A stretch of 64,000 bases of DNA from Paraburkholderia aromaticivorans (GCF_002278075.1 NZ_CP022990.1:2108001-2172000), one strand, 5' to 3'; shown: positions 8,088 to 18,146, counted from the stretch's first letter. Notes: a model not told the origin generated them from the sequence alone. Program-made: numbers and translations.

Positions 8088-9091
8088 ACCGACCGCTGGC
8101 TTTGATCGAAGGCGATCTAGCACTTCCGATCGCGCGGCCGTTCGATACCTTGCCGCCGCCCTTCGGCTCGCGGCGACGGCCGGCCCGGGTTGCGGGGCAA
8201 CGCGAACTGCAACCCGCAGCTCGCGTCAACGCGCAACAGGCCATCCAGAACGCGGCGCAACGCAGCGAGCTGGCGGCACGTAATGGGTCGTTGCCGCCGG
8301 GCGTGAAGTTTCTGTTGTTCTACAAGCTGCCGCAACCGCGCGAGCATTCGCCTCGCTTCGACGAGCAGTTGGCCGAAGCGAGGTACTACCTCGAAATGGG
8401 CCGTGCGCGCCCGTGCTCGACGCGTTCGGATCATGTCCTCGGAGCGGCGATTTTCGCCGGCTGCGGTATTGCGCTGGCCTGGTTGCTGGCCACCTGCACG
8501 ACGCACGACGCCGCCAAGGTGACGGCCACGGCTCTGACCCAGCCAGTGGTCGTGCGTCAGCCCGTGGAGTTTGCCGGCACGATTGCGCAGACCGAACCGC
8601 CGGCGGTGAATTCCGAACCGAAGGCGGCTTCCGAAGTGCCTACGCCAACCAATACGACACCGGGAACGACGTTTGGCCATGTCCGTATGCCAGAGCCACA
8701 GCGTGTCGAGCACCTAGCGCCGCGTCCAGTCACGCGAGCGTCCACGCATCAGACGGTGCAGAACCGCTCCGCAAAGGCCGATCGCCCGGTGCCGATCGTG
8801 CGCTTCAGCAAAGCGCAGGTCGAAGGGCGTCTCGCATTGAGCCGCACGATCCGCCCAGCCACGCAGCCTTCCGCATCCAGGTCACCCGAATGGGCCGCAG
8901 GCCGCTCGTCCGCGAGTGACGCGGCCGAGCGCGCGGCGCTGTTCGACTGGGCGGTGCAGCAGCGTCGCGCGGCAATCATCACGCACGCCGATTTGCCGAC
9001 ACCCGTCGATACCGACTGGAGCGCCCGCATGACCCAGCGCAGAATCACCGACAACCCCAACGCGTTCCAATCGGGCCGCAGCACGAAGTAG
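8084..9091 (+). CDS. Unrecognised single-pass membrane protein with Pro/Thr-rich region
   Basis: I do not recognise this 335-residue protein. It has a basic, proline-rich N-terminal 115 residues, one strong membrane helix (about 117-138, VLGAAIFAGCGIALAWLLA), then a low-complexity Thr/Pro/Ala/Gln stretch to about 260 and a charged tail (AAERAALFDWAVQQRRAAII). The layout recalls TonB-like or periplasm-spanning anchors, but no TonB motif is present. Its start overlaps the end of the HPt gene by 4 bp, so the two are translationally coupled and likely act in one pathway with the response regulator. No signal peptide is seen; the N-terminus is probably cytoplasmic. Confidence 0.6.
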   Translation: MNRPLALIEGDLALPIARPFDTLPPPFGSRRRPARVAGQRELQPAARVNAQQAIQNAAQRSELAARNGSLPPGVKFLLFYKLPQPREHSPRFDEQLAEARYYLEMGRARPCSTRSDHVLGAAIFAGCGIALAWLLATCTTHDAAKVTATALTQPVVVRQPVEFAGTIAQTEPPAVNSEPKAASEVPTPTNTTPGTTFGHVRMPEPQRVEHLAPRPVTRASTHQTVQNRSAKADRPVPIVRFSKAQVEGRLALSRTIRPATQPSASRSPEWAAGRSSASDAAERAALFDWAVQQRRAAIITHADLPTPVDTDWSARMTQRRITDNPNAFQSGRSTK

Positions 9092-9096
9092 CAGCC

Positions 9097-9124
9097 AAAA
9101 AAAGCCCGACCAGGGGTCGGGCTT
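9097..9124 (-). terminator. Intrinsic terminator of the mdh-prpC-prpD-acnA strand
   Basis: Ten-base-pair stem AAGCCCGACC (9102-9111) / GGTCGGGCTT (9115-9124) with a 3-nt loop. Read on the minus strand it is followed by a run of T (A7 at 9097-9103 on the plus strand). It lies about 70 bp past the acnA stop and just after the convergent membrane-protein gene. Confidence 0.88.
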
Positions 9125-9195
9125 CAAAGTCGGCTGCGTCCTCCACAGGACGCAGCCCCTGCAAAACAGCCGGGCTGTTCGCGTTGTCGCCAGCC

Positions 9196-11913
9196 TTAAG
9201 CAGCCAGCAGCGAACGCAGCACGAACGGCAGAATCCCGCCGTGCTTGTAGTAGTCGACTTCGATCGGCGTGTCGATACGCAGCAGCACCTGCACGCGCTT
9301 CTCCTTGCCGTCCTTGCCACGGATCACCAGCGTCACTTCCTGTTGCGGCTTGAAGTCTGCGCCGAGGCCTTCGATGTCGTACGTTTCTTCGCCGGTGATG
9401 CCAAGCGATTGCACGCTATCCGAGCCCTTGAACTGCAGCGGCAGAACGCCCATGCCGACCAGGTTCGAACGGTGGATCCGCTCGAAGCTGCGTGCGACCA
9501 CGGCCTTCACGCCCAGCAGTTGGGTACCCTTCGCAGCCCAGTCACGCGACGAGCCCGTGCCGTACTCTTCGCCCGCGAACACGATGGTCGGCGTGCCGGC
9601 GTCGATGTACTTCATCGCTGCGTCATAGATCGACAGTTGTTCGCCGCTCGGCTGATGAATCGTCAGGCCGCCTTCCACGCGCGAGCCGTCTGCCTTCGCC
9701 GGGATCATCAGGTTCTTGATCCGCACGTTCGCGAACGTGCCGCGCATCATCACGTCGTGGTTGCCGCGGCGCGAGCCGTAGCTGTTGAAGTCGGCCTTCT
9801 GCACGCCGTTTTCCTTCAGCCACTTGCCTGCCGGCGAGTCTTCCTTGATCGAGCCAGCCGGGCTGATGTGGTCGGTCGTGACCGAGTCACCGAAGATGCC
9901 CAGTGCACGCGCGTTCGTCACAGCAGCAATGCTGTCGGCCGGCGTCATCGAGAAGTCCTTGCCGAAGAACGGCGGCTCAGCGATGTAGGTCGACTTCGGC
10001 CAGTCGTAGACTTGACCTTCTTCGCCTTCGATCTTGCTCCACAGGTCGCCCTTCTTGGTCAGCGACGCGTAGTTCTTGCGGAACGCGTCGGCGTCCAGCG
10101 CGAACTTGAGCAGCGCGTTGACTTCTTCGCTGGTCGGCCAGATGTCGCCCAGGTAGATGTCCTTGCCGCCCTTGCCCTTGCCGACCGGTTCGGTCATCAG
10201 GTCGCGCGTGATGTTGCCGGCGATCGCGTAAGCGACGACCAGCGGCGGCGAGGCCAGGAAGTTCGCGCGGATATTCGGGTGAATACGCGCTTCGAAGTTA
10301 CGATTGCCCGACAGAACCGCTGCCGCGACGATGTCGTTCTTCGTGATCGCTTCGTTCAGTTCCGGCGTCAAATCGCCCGCGTTACCGATACAGGTCGTGC
10401 AACCGTAAGCGGCCAGCGTGAAACCGAGCTTGTCGAGGTACTTCATCAAGTCGGTCTTCGTCAGGTATTCCGTGACGATACGCGATCCCGGCGCCAGCGA
10501 CGTCTTGATGTGCGGAGCGACCGTCAGGCCGGCTTCGACAGCCTTCTTCGCCAGCAGGCCGGCGGCGAGCAGCACGCTCGGGTTAGAGGTGTTCGTGCAC
10601 GACGTGATGGCCGCGATCAGGATGTCGCCGTTCTTCACGTCGACGCCGTTGCTCGTGGTGTATTGCGCGTCGAGGTCTTCCGCCTTCTTCGCAAAGCCGT
10701 TTTCCGCCACCGGCTTCGAGAACAGGTCGCTGAAGGTCGACTTCACATGACCGATTTCGATACGGTCTTGCGGACGCTTCGGACCTGCCAGCGACGGCGT
10801 CACCGTGCCGAGATCCAGCGTGACGACCTTGGTGTAGTCGATCTGGCCGGCCTTCGGAATACCGAACAGACCCTGCGCCTTGAAGTAGTTTTCGAAGGCG
10901 GCGATTTCTGCGTCGGTGCGGCCCGTGCCCTTGAAATAGTCGATGGTCTTTTCGTCGACCGGGAAGAAGCCCATCGTTGCGCCATATTCCGGCGCCATGT
11001 TGCCGATGGTTGCACGATCCGGCAGCGACAGCGACTTCGTGCCTTCGCCGAAGAACTCGACGAACTTGCCGACAACCTTTTCCTTACGCAGCAGTTCGGT
11101 CACGGTCAGAACCAGGTCGGTCGCCGTCAAGCCCTCGCGCAGCTTGCCCTTCAGTTCGACGCCGACCACGTCCGGCGTCAGGAAGTACACCGGCTGGCCG
11201 AGCATGCCGGCTTCCGCCTCGATACCGCCCACGCCCCAGCCCACCACGCCGATGCCATTGATCATGGTGGTGTGGCTGTCCGTGCCGACCAGCGAATCCG
11301 GGTAGTACACCGTGTCCGCGCCTTCAGCCTTCTTGTGCACGCCGCGTGCGAGGTATTCCAGGTTCACCTGGTGAACGATACCGACGCCCGGCGGCACGAC
11401 CTTGAACGTGTCGAATGCCTGCATGCCCCACTTCATGAACTGGTAGCGCTCGTTGTTGCGCTGGAATTCCAGTTTCATGTTCAGGTCGAGCGCGTTCTTT
11501 TCGCGGAAGTGATCGATCTGCACCGAGTGATCGACGACCAGATCCACCGGCACCAGCGGTTCGATCGACTTCGGATCCTTGCCCATGTGTTTCGCGACAC
11601 CACGCATGGCTGCAATGTCGGCGAGCAGCGGCACGCCGGTAAAGTCTTGCAGCACGACGCGCGACACCACGAACGGGATTTCGTCGACGCGCGCGGCGGT
11701 CGGCTTCCAGTTCGCGAGTTGCTCGATGTGTTCTTCGGCGATTTTCTTGCCGTCGTAGTTACGCAGCACCGATTCCAGCACGATTCGGATCGAAACCGGC
11801 AGGCGGTCGATCTTGATGTTCAGCGCCTTGCCGAGTTGCGGCAGGGAGTAGAACTTGCCTTTGCCGGAACCGCTGTCGAATTCCTTGAGCGTTTTGTGGA
11901 GGTTGTGGGCCAT
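9196..11913 (-). CDS. acnA: Aconitate hydratase A
   Basis: Enzyme of 905 residues that isomerises citrate and isocitrate in the TCA cycle; AcnA/AcnD relatives can also hydrate 2-methylaconitate. The [4Fe-4S] ligands are visible as [11 protein letters not shown] (Cys near 437) and YGCTTCIG (Cys near 503 and 506), matching the spacing of E. coli AcnA. The C-terminal swivel domain has [14 protein letters not shown]. Full family length. ATG 11913 has a good purine-rich stretch upstream (AAGGAAAAC). It is the last gene of the minus-strand cluster, 45 bp after prpD, and is followed by a strong terminator. I call AcnA rather than AcnD because no prpF neighbour is present and the length and sequence fit AcnA. 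Confidence 0.95.
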   Translation of the reverse strand: MAHNLHKTLKEFDSGSGKGKFYSLPQLGKALNIKIDRLPVSIRIVLESVLRNYDGKKIAEEHIEQLANWKPTAARVDEIPFVVSRVVLQDFTGVPLLADIAAMRGVAKHMGKDPKSIEPLVPVDLVVDHSVQIDHFREKNALDLNMKLEFQRNNERYQFMKWGMQAFDTFKVVPPGVGIVHQVNLEYLARGVHKKAEGADTVYYPDSLVGTDSHTTMINGIGVVGWGVGGIEAEAGMLGQPVYFLTPDVVGVELKGKLREGLTATDLVLTVTELLRKEKVVGKFVEFFGEGTKSLSLPDRATIGNMAPEYGATMGFFPVDEKTIDYFKGTGRTDAEIAAFENYFKAQGLFGIPKAGQIDYTKVVTLDLGTVTPSLAGPKRPQDRIEIGHVKSTFSDLFSKPVAENGFAKKAEDLDAQYTTSNGVDVKNGDILIAAITSCTNTSNPSVLLAAGLLAKKAVEAGLTVAPHIKTSLAPGSRIVTEYLTKTDLMKYLDKLGFTLAAYGCTTCIGNAGDLTPELNEAITKNDIVAAAVLSGNRNFEARIHPNIRANFLASPPLVVAYAIAGNITRDLMTEPVGKGKGGKDIYLGDIWPTSEEVNALLKFALDADAFRKNYASLTKKGDLWSKIEGEEGQVYDWPKSTYIAEPPFFGKDFSMTPADSIAAVTNARALGIFGDSVTTDHISPAGSIKEDSPAGKWLKENGVQKADFNSYGSRRGNHDVMMRGTFANVRIKNLMIPAKADGSRVEGGLTIHQPSGEQLSIYDAAMKYIDAGTPTIVFAGEEYGTGSSRDWAAKGTQLLGVKAVVARSFERIHRSNLVGMGVLPLQFKGSDSVQSLGITGEETYDIEGLGADFKPQQEVTLVIRGKDGKEKRVQVLLRIDTPIEVDYYKHGGILPFVLRSLLAA

Positions 11914-11958
11914 GGTGTTTTCCTTGGTTTGATCGCGGAACTACAGTACTCAACTTGA

Positions 11959-13410
11959 CTAGATGACGTACAGATCGACGTATTCATTGACCGGCATGGC
12001 TTCGAGCCTTGCCTGATCCAGCGACACGTCGAGAATCGCCAGTTGTTGCTTGACCGGAAAGCGGCGCGCGAGGTTGGTCTTGAACTTCTCGACCAGCAAC
12101 GGAATTCCATCTTCGCGACGACGTTTATGACCGATCGGGTATTCGACTACGACTTCGTCGAATGTCGAACCGTCGTTGAATTCGACCGTCAGTGCATTGG
12201 CGATCGAACGCTTCTCGGGATCGTGGTAATCCTTCGTGAACTGCGGGTCTTCGACACATTCCATCTTTGCGCGCAGCACGTCGATACGCGCGTCCTGTGC
12301 GGTCGAATCTTCATAGTCCGCGGCCGTCAGGCGGCCGTGGATCAGCGGCACGGCGATCATGTACTGAATGCAATGATCGCGGTCGGCCGGATTGTTCAGC
12401 GGGCCTTTTTTATCGATGATGCGAATCGCGGCCTCATGCGTGCGGATCGTGATCTTGCGAATGTCGTCCACGCGCTTTCCCGCTGCGTTGAGTTGCGCAT
12501 GCAACTTCATCGCGGCTTCCGCCGCCGTCTGCGCATGGAATTCTGCCGGAAAAGAAATCTTGAAGAGCACGTTTTCCATCACGTACGAACCGTACGGACG
12601 CTGGAACCGGAACGCGTTGCCCTTGAAGAGCACGTCGTAAAAGCCCCAGGTTTTCGCGCTCAGCACCGACGGATAGCCCATCTCGCCGGTCTTCGCAATC
12701 AGCGCGAGGCGCACCGCGCGCGAGGTCGCGTCGCCCGCGGCCCACGACTTGCGCGAACCGGTATTCGGTGCATGGCGGTAGGTGCGCAGCGCATGTCCAT
12801 CGACAAACGCCTGCGAGACCGCATTGATCAGCTCGTCGCGCGTGAGGCCGATCAACTGGCCGACCACCGCGGTCGACGCCAGTTTCACCAGCAGCACATG
12901 GTCGAGCCCAACCTTGTTGAAGGAGTTTTCGAGCGCGATACAGCCTTGAATTTCGTGCGCCTTGATCATGGCGATCAACACGTCTTTCATCGCCAGCGGC
13001 CGTTTGCCGGCTGCGATGGCGCTGCGCGAGAGCCAGTCGGCCGTCGCGAGAATGCCGCCGAGGTTATCCGACGGGTGGCCCCATTCGGCGGCGAGCCATG
13101 TGTCGTTGAAGTCGAGCCAGCGGATCATGGCGCCGATGTTGAAGGCGGCTTGAACCGGATCCAGCTGGAACGACGTGCCGGGCACCTTTGCGCCATTGGG
13201 GACGATCGTGCCTGGCACGATCGGTCCCATCAGCTTGGTGCAGGCCGGGTAGGTGAGCGCCTCGAGTCCGCAACCAAGCGTATCGATCAGGCAGTGACGC
13301 GCGGTTTCCAGCGCGAGCGTGCTGTCGATCTGATACTCCAGCACGTAGTCGACGATATCGACCAGGACGGCGTCCGGTTCGGGTCGCACGTTGGAAATTG
13401 GAGCGGACAT
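11959..13410 (-). CDS. prpD: 2-methylcitrate dehydratase (MmgE/PrpD family)
   Basis: From ATG 13410 the product is 483 residues, exactly the length of E. coli PrpD; a longer in-frame extension to 13512 overlaps the preceding gene and is rejected. PrpD dehydrates 2-methylcitrate to 2-methyl-cis-aconitate in propionate breakdown and is cofactor independent. Recognisable segments include [56 protein letters not shown] and the [18 protein letters not shown] stretch. It lies between a small secreted-protein gene and acnA, on the same strand as prpC, so the three probably form one transcript. The cluster has no prpB, so the lyase step must be encoded elsewhere or be done by the CoA-ester-lyase-like neighbour. 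Confidence 0.93.
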   Translation of the reverse strand: MSAPISNVRPEPDAVLVDIVDYVLEYQIDSTLALETARHCLIDTLGCGLEALTYPACTKLMGPIVPGTIVPNGAKVPGTSFQLDPVQAAFNIGAMIRWLDFNDTWLAAEWGHPSDNLGGILATADWLSRSAIAAGKRPLAMKDVLIAMIKAHEIQGCIALENSFNKVGLDHVLLVKLASTAVVGQLIGLTRDELINAVSQAFVDGHALRTYRHAPNTGSRKSWAAGDATSRAVRLALIAKTGEMGYPSVLSAKTWGFYDVLFKGNAFRFQRPYGSYVMENVLFKISFPAEFHAQTAAEAAMKLHAQLNAAGKRVDDIRKITIRTHEAAIRIIDKKGPLNNPADRDHCIQYMIAVPLIHGRLTAADYEDSTAQDARIDVLRAKMECVEDPQFTKDYHDPEKRSIANALTVEFNDGSTFDEVVVEYPIGHKRRREDGIPLLVEKFKTNLARRFPVKQQLAILDVSLDQARLEAMPVNEYVDLYVI

Positions 13411-13436
13411 CGGGGCGTTTTCCTGATGACGATGAT

Positions 13437-13943
13437 TTAGTTGCCGGACTTGTTGATCGCGTTCGATTGCGTCGGAGCCGGTGCGCCTTCCATCATGGCT
13501 GCCGTCTTGCACTCGTCGGCCAGACGCGAGCTGTCCTTGTCCGAGAACAGCATGGCCTTCGTCGGGATCACGACGAGGTCCATACCCGTTGCGGCGTCGT
13601 GGAAGCGGTCGGCGCCCGTGGTGGTCGCTTCGCGCGGCAGATTGTAATTTTTGTTAGCCCAGTGAACCGTGACGATCTGGTCACGCTTCATGTCGCCCTT
13701 CAGGTCGAACGCCAAACCTTCGTTGCACGACCACTTTTCCGCGCCTTCCGGCACCGGATCGACCTTCGCTTCCTTGGCCGGGTTCGGTTTGCGCTTGATC
13801 AGGCGCTTCGGCTGCGGTTTTTTCGGGACAGCGTTGGCTGCCGGCTTCGTGGTGGTCGCCGGTTGCGCGACGGCGTCAGTCGCGACGGCCAGCATCGTCG
13901 TGGACAGGGCACCAATCACGGCGGCGATCATCAGCTTTTTCAT
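13437..13943 (-). CDS. Secreted protein with MliC-like (C-type lysozyme inhibitor) domain
   Basis: Product of 168 residues with a clear Sec signal peptide ([20 protein letters not shown], cleavage near AVAQ), a Lys/Pro-rich linker (about 30-65), and a C-terminal region that resembles the MliC/PliC fold. The pattern is WSCNEG, then [21 protein letters not shown], then [13 protein letters not shown], ending in a second cysteine (LADECK). MliC-type proteins block C-type lysozymes in the periplasm or outer membrane. Here there is no lipobox, so it would be soluble. The gene sits 26 bp ahead of prpD and about 100 bp after prpC, an odd place for such a protein. The family call rests on by-eye similarity. 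Confidence 0.62.
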   Translation of the reverse strand: MKKLMIAAVIGALSTTMLAVATDAVAQPATTTKPAANAVPKKPQPKRLIKRKPNPAKEAKVDPVPEGAEKWSCNEGLAFDLKGDMKRDQIVTVHWANKNYNLPREATTTGADRFHDAATGMDLVVIPTKAMLFSDKDSSRLADECKTAAMMEGAPAPTQSNAINKSGN

Positions 13944-14046
13944 GGAGAAAACCTTTCTATCTAGTTTCAGTTAAACATTCCGCGGGCTACCGGTCCTGGC
14001 GTCCGCGTGGTTGAACTGCACGCGCTTTGAAAGCGCACAGCGACCG

Positions 14047-15234
14047 CTATTTTCTCCTATTTAGCGGCAGGTACTTCAAATTCTCAGGTCCGGTGTAATT
14101 CGCGCTCGGACGGATGATCTTGTTGTCGATGCGCTGCTCGATGATGTGGGCGCTCCAGCCGGCCGTGCGGGCGATCACGAAGAGCGGGGTGAACATGGCC
14201 GTGGGCACGCCCATCATGTGATACGAGACCGCGCTGAACCAGTCCAGATTGGGGAACATCTTCTTCGCCTCCCACATCACCGACTCCAGCCGCTCGGCGA
14301 TGCTGAACAGCTTGGTGTTGCCCGCTTCCTTCGAGAGCTTCTTCGCGACTTCCTTGATGACCTTGTTGCGCGGGTCCGAAATCGTGTAGACCGGGTGGCC
14401 GAAGCCGATCACCACTTCCTTGTTCTCGACGCGGCGGCGGATGTCCGCTTCGGCTTCGTCCGGCGTCTGGTAGCGCGACTGGATCTCGAACGCGACTTCG
14501 TTGGCGCCGCCGTGCTTCGGCCCGCGCAGCGCGCCGATCGCGCCGGTGATGGCCGAGTAGATGTCCGATCCCGTGCCCGCGATCACGCGGCCCGTGAAGG
14601 TCGACGCGTTGAACTCGTGCTCGGCGTACAGGTTCAGCGACACGTGCATCGCGTCGACCCACGCCTTGGACGGCTCCACGCCGTGCAGCAGATGCAGGAA
14701 GTGGCCGCCGATCGAATCGTCGTCGGTTTCGACTTCGATGCGCTTGCCGTTATGCGAATAGTGATACCAGTAAAGCAGCATCGAACCGAGCGAGGCCATC
14801 AGCTTGTCGGCGATGTCGCGCGCGCCCGGCAGGTTGTGGTCGTCTTTCTCCGGCAGCACGGTGCCGAGCACCGACACGCCGGTGCGCATCACGTCCATCG
14901 GATGCGCGGCGGCCGGGATCCATTCGAGCGCGGCCTTGACGTTCGCGGGCAGGCCGCGCAGCGCCTTGAGCTTGGTCTTGTAGGCGGTGAGTTCGGCCTG
15001 GGTCGGCAGCTTTTCGTGGACCAGCAGGTAAGCGATTTCTTCGAATTCGCAGGCACCCGCAATATCGAGAATGTCGTAGCCGCGGTAATGCAGGTCGTTG
15101 CCGGTCTTACCGACCGTGCAGAGCGCCGTGTTGCCGGCCGTCACGCCGGACAGGGCGACGGATTTTTTCGGTTTGAAGCCGCTTTGGGGTGGGTTGCCGC
15201 CTTGTGCATCAGCGGTTTGCGTTGTCTCGCTCAT
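14047..15234 (-). CDS. prpC: 2-methylcitrate synthase
   Basis: From ATG 15234 (preceded by GGGAG and AAAGGAG) the product has 395 residues, close to E. coli PrpC (389) and shorter than GltA. It condenses propionyl-CoA with oxaloacetate, and some members also use acetyl-CoA. Seen are [15 protein letters not shown], the catalytic histidine region [13 protein letters not shown] (near 278) and [19 protein letters not shown] with the catalytic aspartate. PrpC hallmarks are the short N-terminus and [12 protein letters not shown]. The true citrate synthase gltA lies 7 kb away on the other strand. Upstream is the CoA-ester lyase gene, downstream the MliC-like gene and prpD. Confidence 0.92.
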   Translation of the reverse strand: MSETTQTADAQGGNPPQSGFKPKKSVALSGVTAGNTALCTVGKTGNDLHYRGYDILDIAGACEFEEIAYLLVHEKLPTQAELTAYKTKLKALRGLPANVKAALEWIPAAAHPMDVMRTGVSVLGTVLPEKDDHNLPGARDIADKLMASLGSMLLYWYHYSHNGKRIEVETDDDSIGGHFLHLLHGVEPSKAWVDAMHVSLNLYAEHEFNASTFTGRVIAGTGSDIYSAITGAIGALRGPKHGGANEVAFEIQSRYQTPDEAEADIRRRVENKEVVIGFGHPVYTISDPRNKVIKEVAKKLSKEAGNTKLFSIAERLESVMWEAKKMFPNLDWFSAVSYHMMGVPTAMFTPLFVIARTAGWSAHIIEQRIDNKIIRPSANYTGPENLKYLPLNRRK

Positions 15235-15394
15235 CTCCCGCAATCTCCTTTGTGCCTGCTCATTGCTTCTGGTTGACTTACGCGTTCGACGTCCCCGGCC
15301 CGCAGCGTCAGATGATTCAGTGCTTCGATTGCACCACGGTGTCCAGGTGCGTGGTCCAGCGCCGCCGTGCCGCTTGCCGGACGGGCGCGCAGGC

Positions 15395-16411
15395 TCATGA
15401 TGCGGCTTGCACGTTAGTGCCCACTTTCGTGAAAAGCGGCGCGGCGTCTTGCGGGACGGTGCGGCCGGTGGTTTGCGCGCGACGCAGCACCGACCAGTAA
15501 TAGCGATAGCTCGCGCGATCATGCAACGTGTCGTGATGACGCGTGGGCCCCCATTGGGCGGATTGCGCGGCCAGCAGGATTTCGGTGGCCGTGGCGATCT
15601 CTTCGTCGCGCGGCGCGAACGCGGCGACGATCGCCTCGATCTGTGCCGGGTGGATGCTCCACATGCGCGTGTAGCCAAACTCGTTGCGGGCGCGCGCGGC
15701 GTCGTTCGCCACCACGCTCATGTCGCGCACTTCCGTGCTGACGTTGTGCGACGGTACTTTGCCGTAGGCATGGCAGGCAGCCGAGATTTCCAGCTTCGCG
15801 CGCCGCACCAGCGGATGATCGAACTGGCCGGGCGAGCGCATGGCCGTGTCGGGAATCGCGCCGTTGTGCGCGGAGACGAAGTCCATCAGGCCGAAGCTCA
15901 GCGCTTCCACGCCGGGCAGCGCGGCCAGATCGAACACGCGCGTCAGCGCGCCGTGCGTCTCGACCAGCAATTGCACCGGCACCGGTTGCGCGATGCCGAG
16001 CTCGCGGCGCGTGGCCTCGATGAACGCGACCATTTCGGCGGCGTCGGGGACGTTGCGGATCTTCGGCAGGGTGATGTAAGCAGGTGCTCGCTTCGCGGCT
16101 CGCAAGATGAGGCGGACGTCGTCGCGCCAGTGCGGGTGATCGAAGTCGTGAATCCGCACGCCGACGCGACCAAAGCGGTCATGCTCGCTGCCCAACAACG
16201 AGGCGACCAGTTCCGCGTGTTGCGCTTCGCGGCCGACCTGCGCGCCGTCTTCGCAATCGAGGGTGATATCGAACACCGGGCCGAGCTGTTGCTGCAACGC
16301 GAGCGATTTCAGCATCAGCTTTTCGCTGCCGGCGTAGTGATCGCAGGCAGGCAGCACAGCGGGCGGCGCTTCGCCGTCAAACAGCACTTCGGCGGGTGTG
16401 AGGGCGCGCAT
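15395..16411 (-). CDS. HpcH/HpaI aldolase / citrate-lyase-beta-like CoA ester lyase
   Basis: Protein of 338 residues from ATG 16411; an upstream extension to 16603 runs through an intergenic repeat and is rejected. It belongs to the CitE/malyl-CoA lyase branch of the TIM-barrel aldolases. Visible are [12 protein letters not shown] (metal and CoA region), [29 protein letters not shown], the metal-binding glutamate in LLVETHGA (near 151) and the aspartate of [14 protein letters not shown]. Family members cleave malyl-CoA, citramalyl-CoA or methylmalyl-CoA. The exact substrate is not readable here. Its place between mdh and prpC suggests a reaction joining acetyl- or propionyl-CoA with a keto acid such as glyoxylate or pyruvate. 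Confidence 0.8.
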   Translation of the reverse strand: MRALTPAEVLFDGEAPPAVLPACDHYAGSEKLMLKSLALQQQLGPVFDITLDCEDGAQVGREAQHAELVASLLGSEHDRFGRVGVRIHDFDHPHWRDDVRLILRAAKRAPAYITLPKIRNVPDAAEMVAFIEATRRELGIAQPVPVQLLVETHGALTRVFDLAALPGVEALSFGLMDFVSAHNGAIPDTAMRSPGQFDHPLVRRAKLEISAACHAYGKVPSHNVSTEVRDMSVVANDAARARNEFGYTRMWSIHPAQIEAIVAAFAPRDEEIATATEILLAAQSAQWGPTRHHDTLHDRASYRYYWSVLRRAQTTGRTVPQDAAPLFTKVGTNVQAAS

Positions 16412-16560
16412 CTTCGGCGTCAGGGTGTGGGTAGTGTTTGGAGAAATCTGATTCGGGCGCGCTCTGCAGGACCATCGTGGCAATTGCGCAAAGCGCGCTC
16501 GGATCAGATGCGGACGACTACATTCGCACGAAAAAAAACCGGAACCCGCCGCGGCGACGC

Positions 16561-16640
16561 CTGGGAGCCCCCAGACTTGCCGCTTTGCGCCGGGCCCCCA
16601 CAAGCAGGGAAAAGCTTGGGATGGCCCGGCGTTTTCTCAT
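16561..16640 (-). repeat. Dispersed intergenic repeat, copy A
   Basis: Read on the minus strand, this stretch (AAAACGCCGGGCC, then CCCAAG, TTTTC, TGCTT, GGGGCC, AAGCG and GGGGG blocks) matches the plus-strand stretch at 26854-26930 along about 75 bases. GCCGGGCC (16589-16596) and GGCCCGGC (16623-16630) form the stem of a hairpin. It fills the gap between mdh and the CoA-ester lyase gene. Confidence 0.75.
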
Positions 16641-16667
16641 GAGTTCCGGTTCGTCTGCATCAGGCGC

Positions 16668-17651
16668 TTAGCCGAGCAGATGTTGAACGCCGTCGCGCTC
16701 TTCCAGCAGTTCGTTCAGCGTGGCGTCCATCTTTTCACGCGAGAACGCGTCGATTTCCAGACCCTCGACGCGCTTGTACTCGCCGTTTTCGCACGTGACC
16801 GGCACACCGTAGATGATGTCTTCCGGAATGCCGTACGAGCCGTCCGACGGAATACCCATGGTGACCCACTTGCCGTTCGTACCGAGCACCCAGTCACGCA
16901 CGTGGTCGATTGCCGCGTTAGCCGCCGACGCTGCCGACGACAGGCCGCGCGCTTCGATGATCGCCGCGCCGCGCTTGCCGACGGTCGGGATGAACGTGTT
17001 GCGGTTCCATTCTTCGTCGTTGATCAGCTTGGTCAGGTCCTGGCCTTCTGCCGTTGCAACGCGGAAATCCGGGTACATGGTCGGCGAGTGATTGCCCCAC
17101 ACAGCCAGCTTTTCGATCGACGCGACCGGCTTGCCCGACTTGGCCGCCAGTTGCGACAGCGCGCGGTTGTGGTCGAGGCGCAGCATGGCGGTGAAGTTCT
17201 TCTTCGGCAGATCCGGCGCCGACTTCATGGCGATGTAGGCGTTCGTGTTGGCCGGGTTGCCGACCACGAGGACCTTCACGTCGCGGCTGGCGACTTCGTT
17301 CAGCGCCTTGCCCTGAACCGTGAAGATTTCGGCGTTGGCCGACAGCAGGTCCTTGCGTTCCATGCCTTTCGAACGCGGACGGGCGCCGACCAGCAGGGCC
17401 ACGTCTGCATCCTTGAATGCGACCTTGGGATCGTCGGTGATCACGACACCCGACAGCAGCGGGAATGCGCAATCATCCAGTTCCATCACGACGCCTTTGA
17501 CGGCGCCTTGTGCTTGCGGCAGGTCGAGCAGTTGCAGGATAACCGGCTGATCCTTGCCGAGCAGGTCGCCATTGGCGATGCGGAACAGCAGGGAGTAAGC
17601 GATTTGACCTGCGGCGCCGGTGACGGCAACGCGCTTTGCGGGCTTAGCCAT
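16668..17651 (-). CDS. mdh: Malate dehydrogenase
   Basis: NAD-dependent enzyme of 327 residues that oxidises malate to oxaloacetate in the TCA cycle. The N-terminal dinucleotide-binding loop is [19 protein letters not shown] (about 10-28). Substrate-binding arginines lie in [15 protein letters not shown], the cofactor motif is [13 protein letters not shown], the catalytic aspartate is in RLDHNRA and the catalytic histidine in [12 protein letters not shown] (near 188). Length and motifs match the cytosolic-type MDHs usual in betaproteobacteria. ATG 17651 has GGAG at normal spacing. It is the first gene of the minus-strand TCA/methylcitrate cluster, and a good promoter lies about 380 bp upstream, giving an unusually long leader. 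Confidence 0.96.
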
Positions 17652-18034
17652 TGAGAAATCTCCAGGACGATGCGTTAGACGCTAGGGAAAACGCCATTCT
17701 ATATGCGCGTTCAGCGAAGCGTTATGAAACACGGCGGAATTCACTGTTCGCGGACTGCCTCGTAATCTGCCGAGGGCGAGCGGCGCGTTGCGGCGAGACC
17801 GCCGTGCCGGAAACCTGTACAACTGCATGGGAGCGGGAATACGAAGCGCCGGGTAGCCGTTGCACGGTGCGGGCTCCTGCAAACAGCGCGTTTCGGCAAG
17901 CGTCTGGCCAACGAATGGCGGCGAAATCGAAACCTGAACTGCGTGGGAACAGCATGGTGCAGAGTGGCTGCCGGGGCGTCGCGGCGCTGCGCGAAACAGC
18001 CTCCGAAAAACCCGCAAACCCTTGTTCGACAAGG
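17652..18034 (-). other. Untranslated leader region of mdh, no gene seen
   Basis: About 380 bases between the inferred mdh transcription start and its ATG. Several overlapping ORFs on both strands have no family resemblance, atypical composition and no ribosome-binding site, so I do not call them. The leader may be a regulatory RNA region or simply contain a second, nearer promoter that I cannot recognise. Confidence 0.45.
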
Positions 18035-18063
18035 AGTGTAGGAGTCGCTAGACACAAAGTCAA
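18035..18063 (-). promoter_or_regulatory. Sigma-70 promoter facing mdh
   Basis: On the minus strand, -35 TTGACT (18063-18058) is followed after exactly 17 bases by -10 TACACT (18040-18035). This is one of the best promoter matches in the window. Transcription would start near 18028. The palindrome at 18072-18091 begins 8 bp upstream of the -35. Confidence 0.6.
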
Positions 18064-18071
18064 CATTATCT

Positions 18072-18091
18072 TATGTCTTATATAAGACATA
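18072..18091. promoter_or_regulatory. 20-bp perfect palindrome, candidate operator of the adjacent GntR regulator
   Basis: TATGTCTTATATAAGACATA is perfectly self-complementary and lies between the mdh promoter and the GntR gene, 55 bases before the GntR start. GntR/HutC proteins bind short A/T-centred palindromes of this kind. It is placed to affect both divergent transcripts: it abuts the mdh -35 and could cover the GntR promoter. Binding itself is inferred. Confidence 0.7.
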
Positions 18092-18146
18092 TCTATCGAG
18101 GGGAAAACCCTAGACGCGGCCCAGCCCTTTATGATGAAATGCGCGC

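Noticed and set aside
9184..11958. A 924-codon open frame antisense to acnA
   Set aside because: It mirrors acnA exactly, has Arg/His/Val-rich composition from the GC-biased third position of the real gene and no family resemblance. acnA has complete catalytic motifs.
13411..13512. A 34-residue N-terminal extension of PrpD
   Set aside because: It overlaps the preceding gene. ATG 13410 gives 483 residues, the family length, with AGGA upstream.
16412..16603. A 64-residue N-terminal extension of the CoA-ester lyase
   Set aside because: The extension translates the dispersed intergenic repeat and is Arg/Cys/Trp-rich. The conserved domain starts right after ATG 16411.
17651..18085. Overlapping ORFs of 100-144 codons on both strands in the mdh-GntR gap
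   Set aside because: No ribosome-binding site, no family resemblance, and competing frames of similar length on both strands. The region contains the mdh promoter, which argues for a leader.
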